Assembly (NCBI GenBank): GCA_913055925.1
Contig: CAJXLH010000200.1
Coordinates: 1-5,578, forward strand
Length of the DNA: 5,578 nucleotides
Source of the DNA: an uncultured Maritalea sp.
GTDB lineage: Bacteria > Pseudomonadota > Alphaproteobacteria > Rhizobiales > Devosiaceae
Reading direction: 5' to 3'
The notes below the pieces were generated by a model that was given only the letters and a program-made list of their open reading frames with translations, did not search any database and had not been told where the DNA came from. The position numbers and the translations under genes were made by a program. Below are positions 5,353-5,578 of the stretch, piece after piece (within the stretch, counting starts at the first letter, position 1; the number at the start of each line of letters is the position of its first letter).

Positions 5353-5578
5353 CTATTTCGCGTCCTGTGCGTCCAAATAAGCGATCAAACTATCGCTGGC
5401 GCCAAGAATGTGTTCTTGCGTCAGCTTTGAGGCGAGGTCGGCATTGCGGTCGATACAGGCTTCTAAAATGCCAAGGTGCTCGCGGCGTGCGCGCGACATG
5501 CCGTCGGTTAGAACTAATTGCGCGCGCAAATAGCTTTCAATCCGATCGAGCGCCGATTTAACAATCTGCAAGTGGTAC
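5353..5578 (-). CDS. GntR-family transcriptional regulator, FCD domain (C-terminal part only)
   Basis: Only the last 74 residues are in the window; the gene continues past the right edge, so the TTG at 5571 is an internal codon (reading ...YHLQIVKSALDRIE). The pattern REHLGILEACIDRNADLASKLTQEHI is split here as REHLGILEAC then IDRNADLASKLTQEHI. It is the typical end of the FCD effector domain of FadR-subfamily GntR regulators: two His that usually bind a metal (in REHLGIL and QEHI) and an all-helical fold. The DNA-binding winged-helix part and the ligand cannot be judged. It converges on the peroxiredoxin gene. Its stop TAG is at 5353-5355, and a weak hairpin (5332-5344, 5-bp stem) without a T-run follows. 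It may control genes off to the right, and a link with preTA is not supported. Confidence 0.85.
   Translation of the reverse strand, partial: YHLQIVKSALDRIESYLRAQLVLTDGMSRARREHLGILEACIDRNADLASKLTQEHILGASDSLIAYLDAQDAK

Overview
This 5.6-kb window looks like alphaproteobacterial chromosome of moderate GC, probably Hyphomicrobiales-like. This is inferred from the style of the PreA and peroxiredoxin proteins and from the RutR-type operator, not from a marker gene. The best-supported unit is a minus-strand operon, preT-preA (4295 down to 1611). It encodes the two subunits of a bacterial NAD(P)H-dependent dihydropyrimidine dehydrogenase, the first enzyme of reductive uracil/thymine breakdown.

Layout from left to right. 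(1) 1-67: edge sequence with no supportable gene. (2) 68-394, minus: small two-helix membrane protein with a GTG start. (3) 395-635: divergent intergenic region. (4) 636-1331, plus: 231-residue protein I do not recognise, with a good Shine-Dalgarno. (5) 1332-1610: mostly non-coding, with a possible 39-codon ORF overlapping the end of gene 4 and a strong minus-strand intrinsic terminator (1536-1572) for the preTA operon. (6) 1611-2921 preA and 2940-4295 preT, 18 nt apart. (7) 4296-4691: 396-bp divergent regulatory region. It holds two tandem matches to the TetR-family RutR operator (4402-4417 and 4425-4440) on the preT side and a separate 7-bp-arm inverted repeat (4520-4541) on the peroxiredoxin side. 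(8) 4692-5252, plus: Prx5/PrxII-type peroxiredoxin, followed by a clear intrinsic terminator (5280-5309). (9) 5353-5578, minus: C-terminal end of a GntR-family FCD-domain regulator that runs off the right edge.

PreT (FAD, NAD(P)H, Fe-S) would take hydride from NAD(P)H and pass electrons through Fe-S clusters to PreA (FMN, two C-terminal 4Fe-4S clusters), which reduces uracil or thymine to the 5,6-dihydro compound. The RutR-like boxes suggest that the operon is repressed until pyrimidine base is present. Genes for the next steps (dihydropyrimidinase, beta-ureidopropionase) and rutR itself are not in the window. The peroxiredoxin and the partial GntR regulator look like separate transcription units. 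I found no CRISPR array, tRNA, rRNA, intact mobile element or clear novel system. The least explained parts are the divergent pair at 68-1331 and the inverted repeat upstream of the peroxiredoxin.
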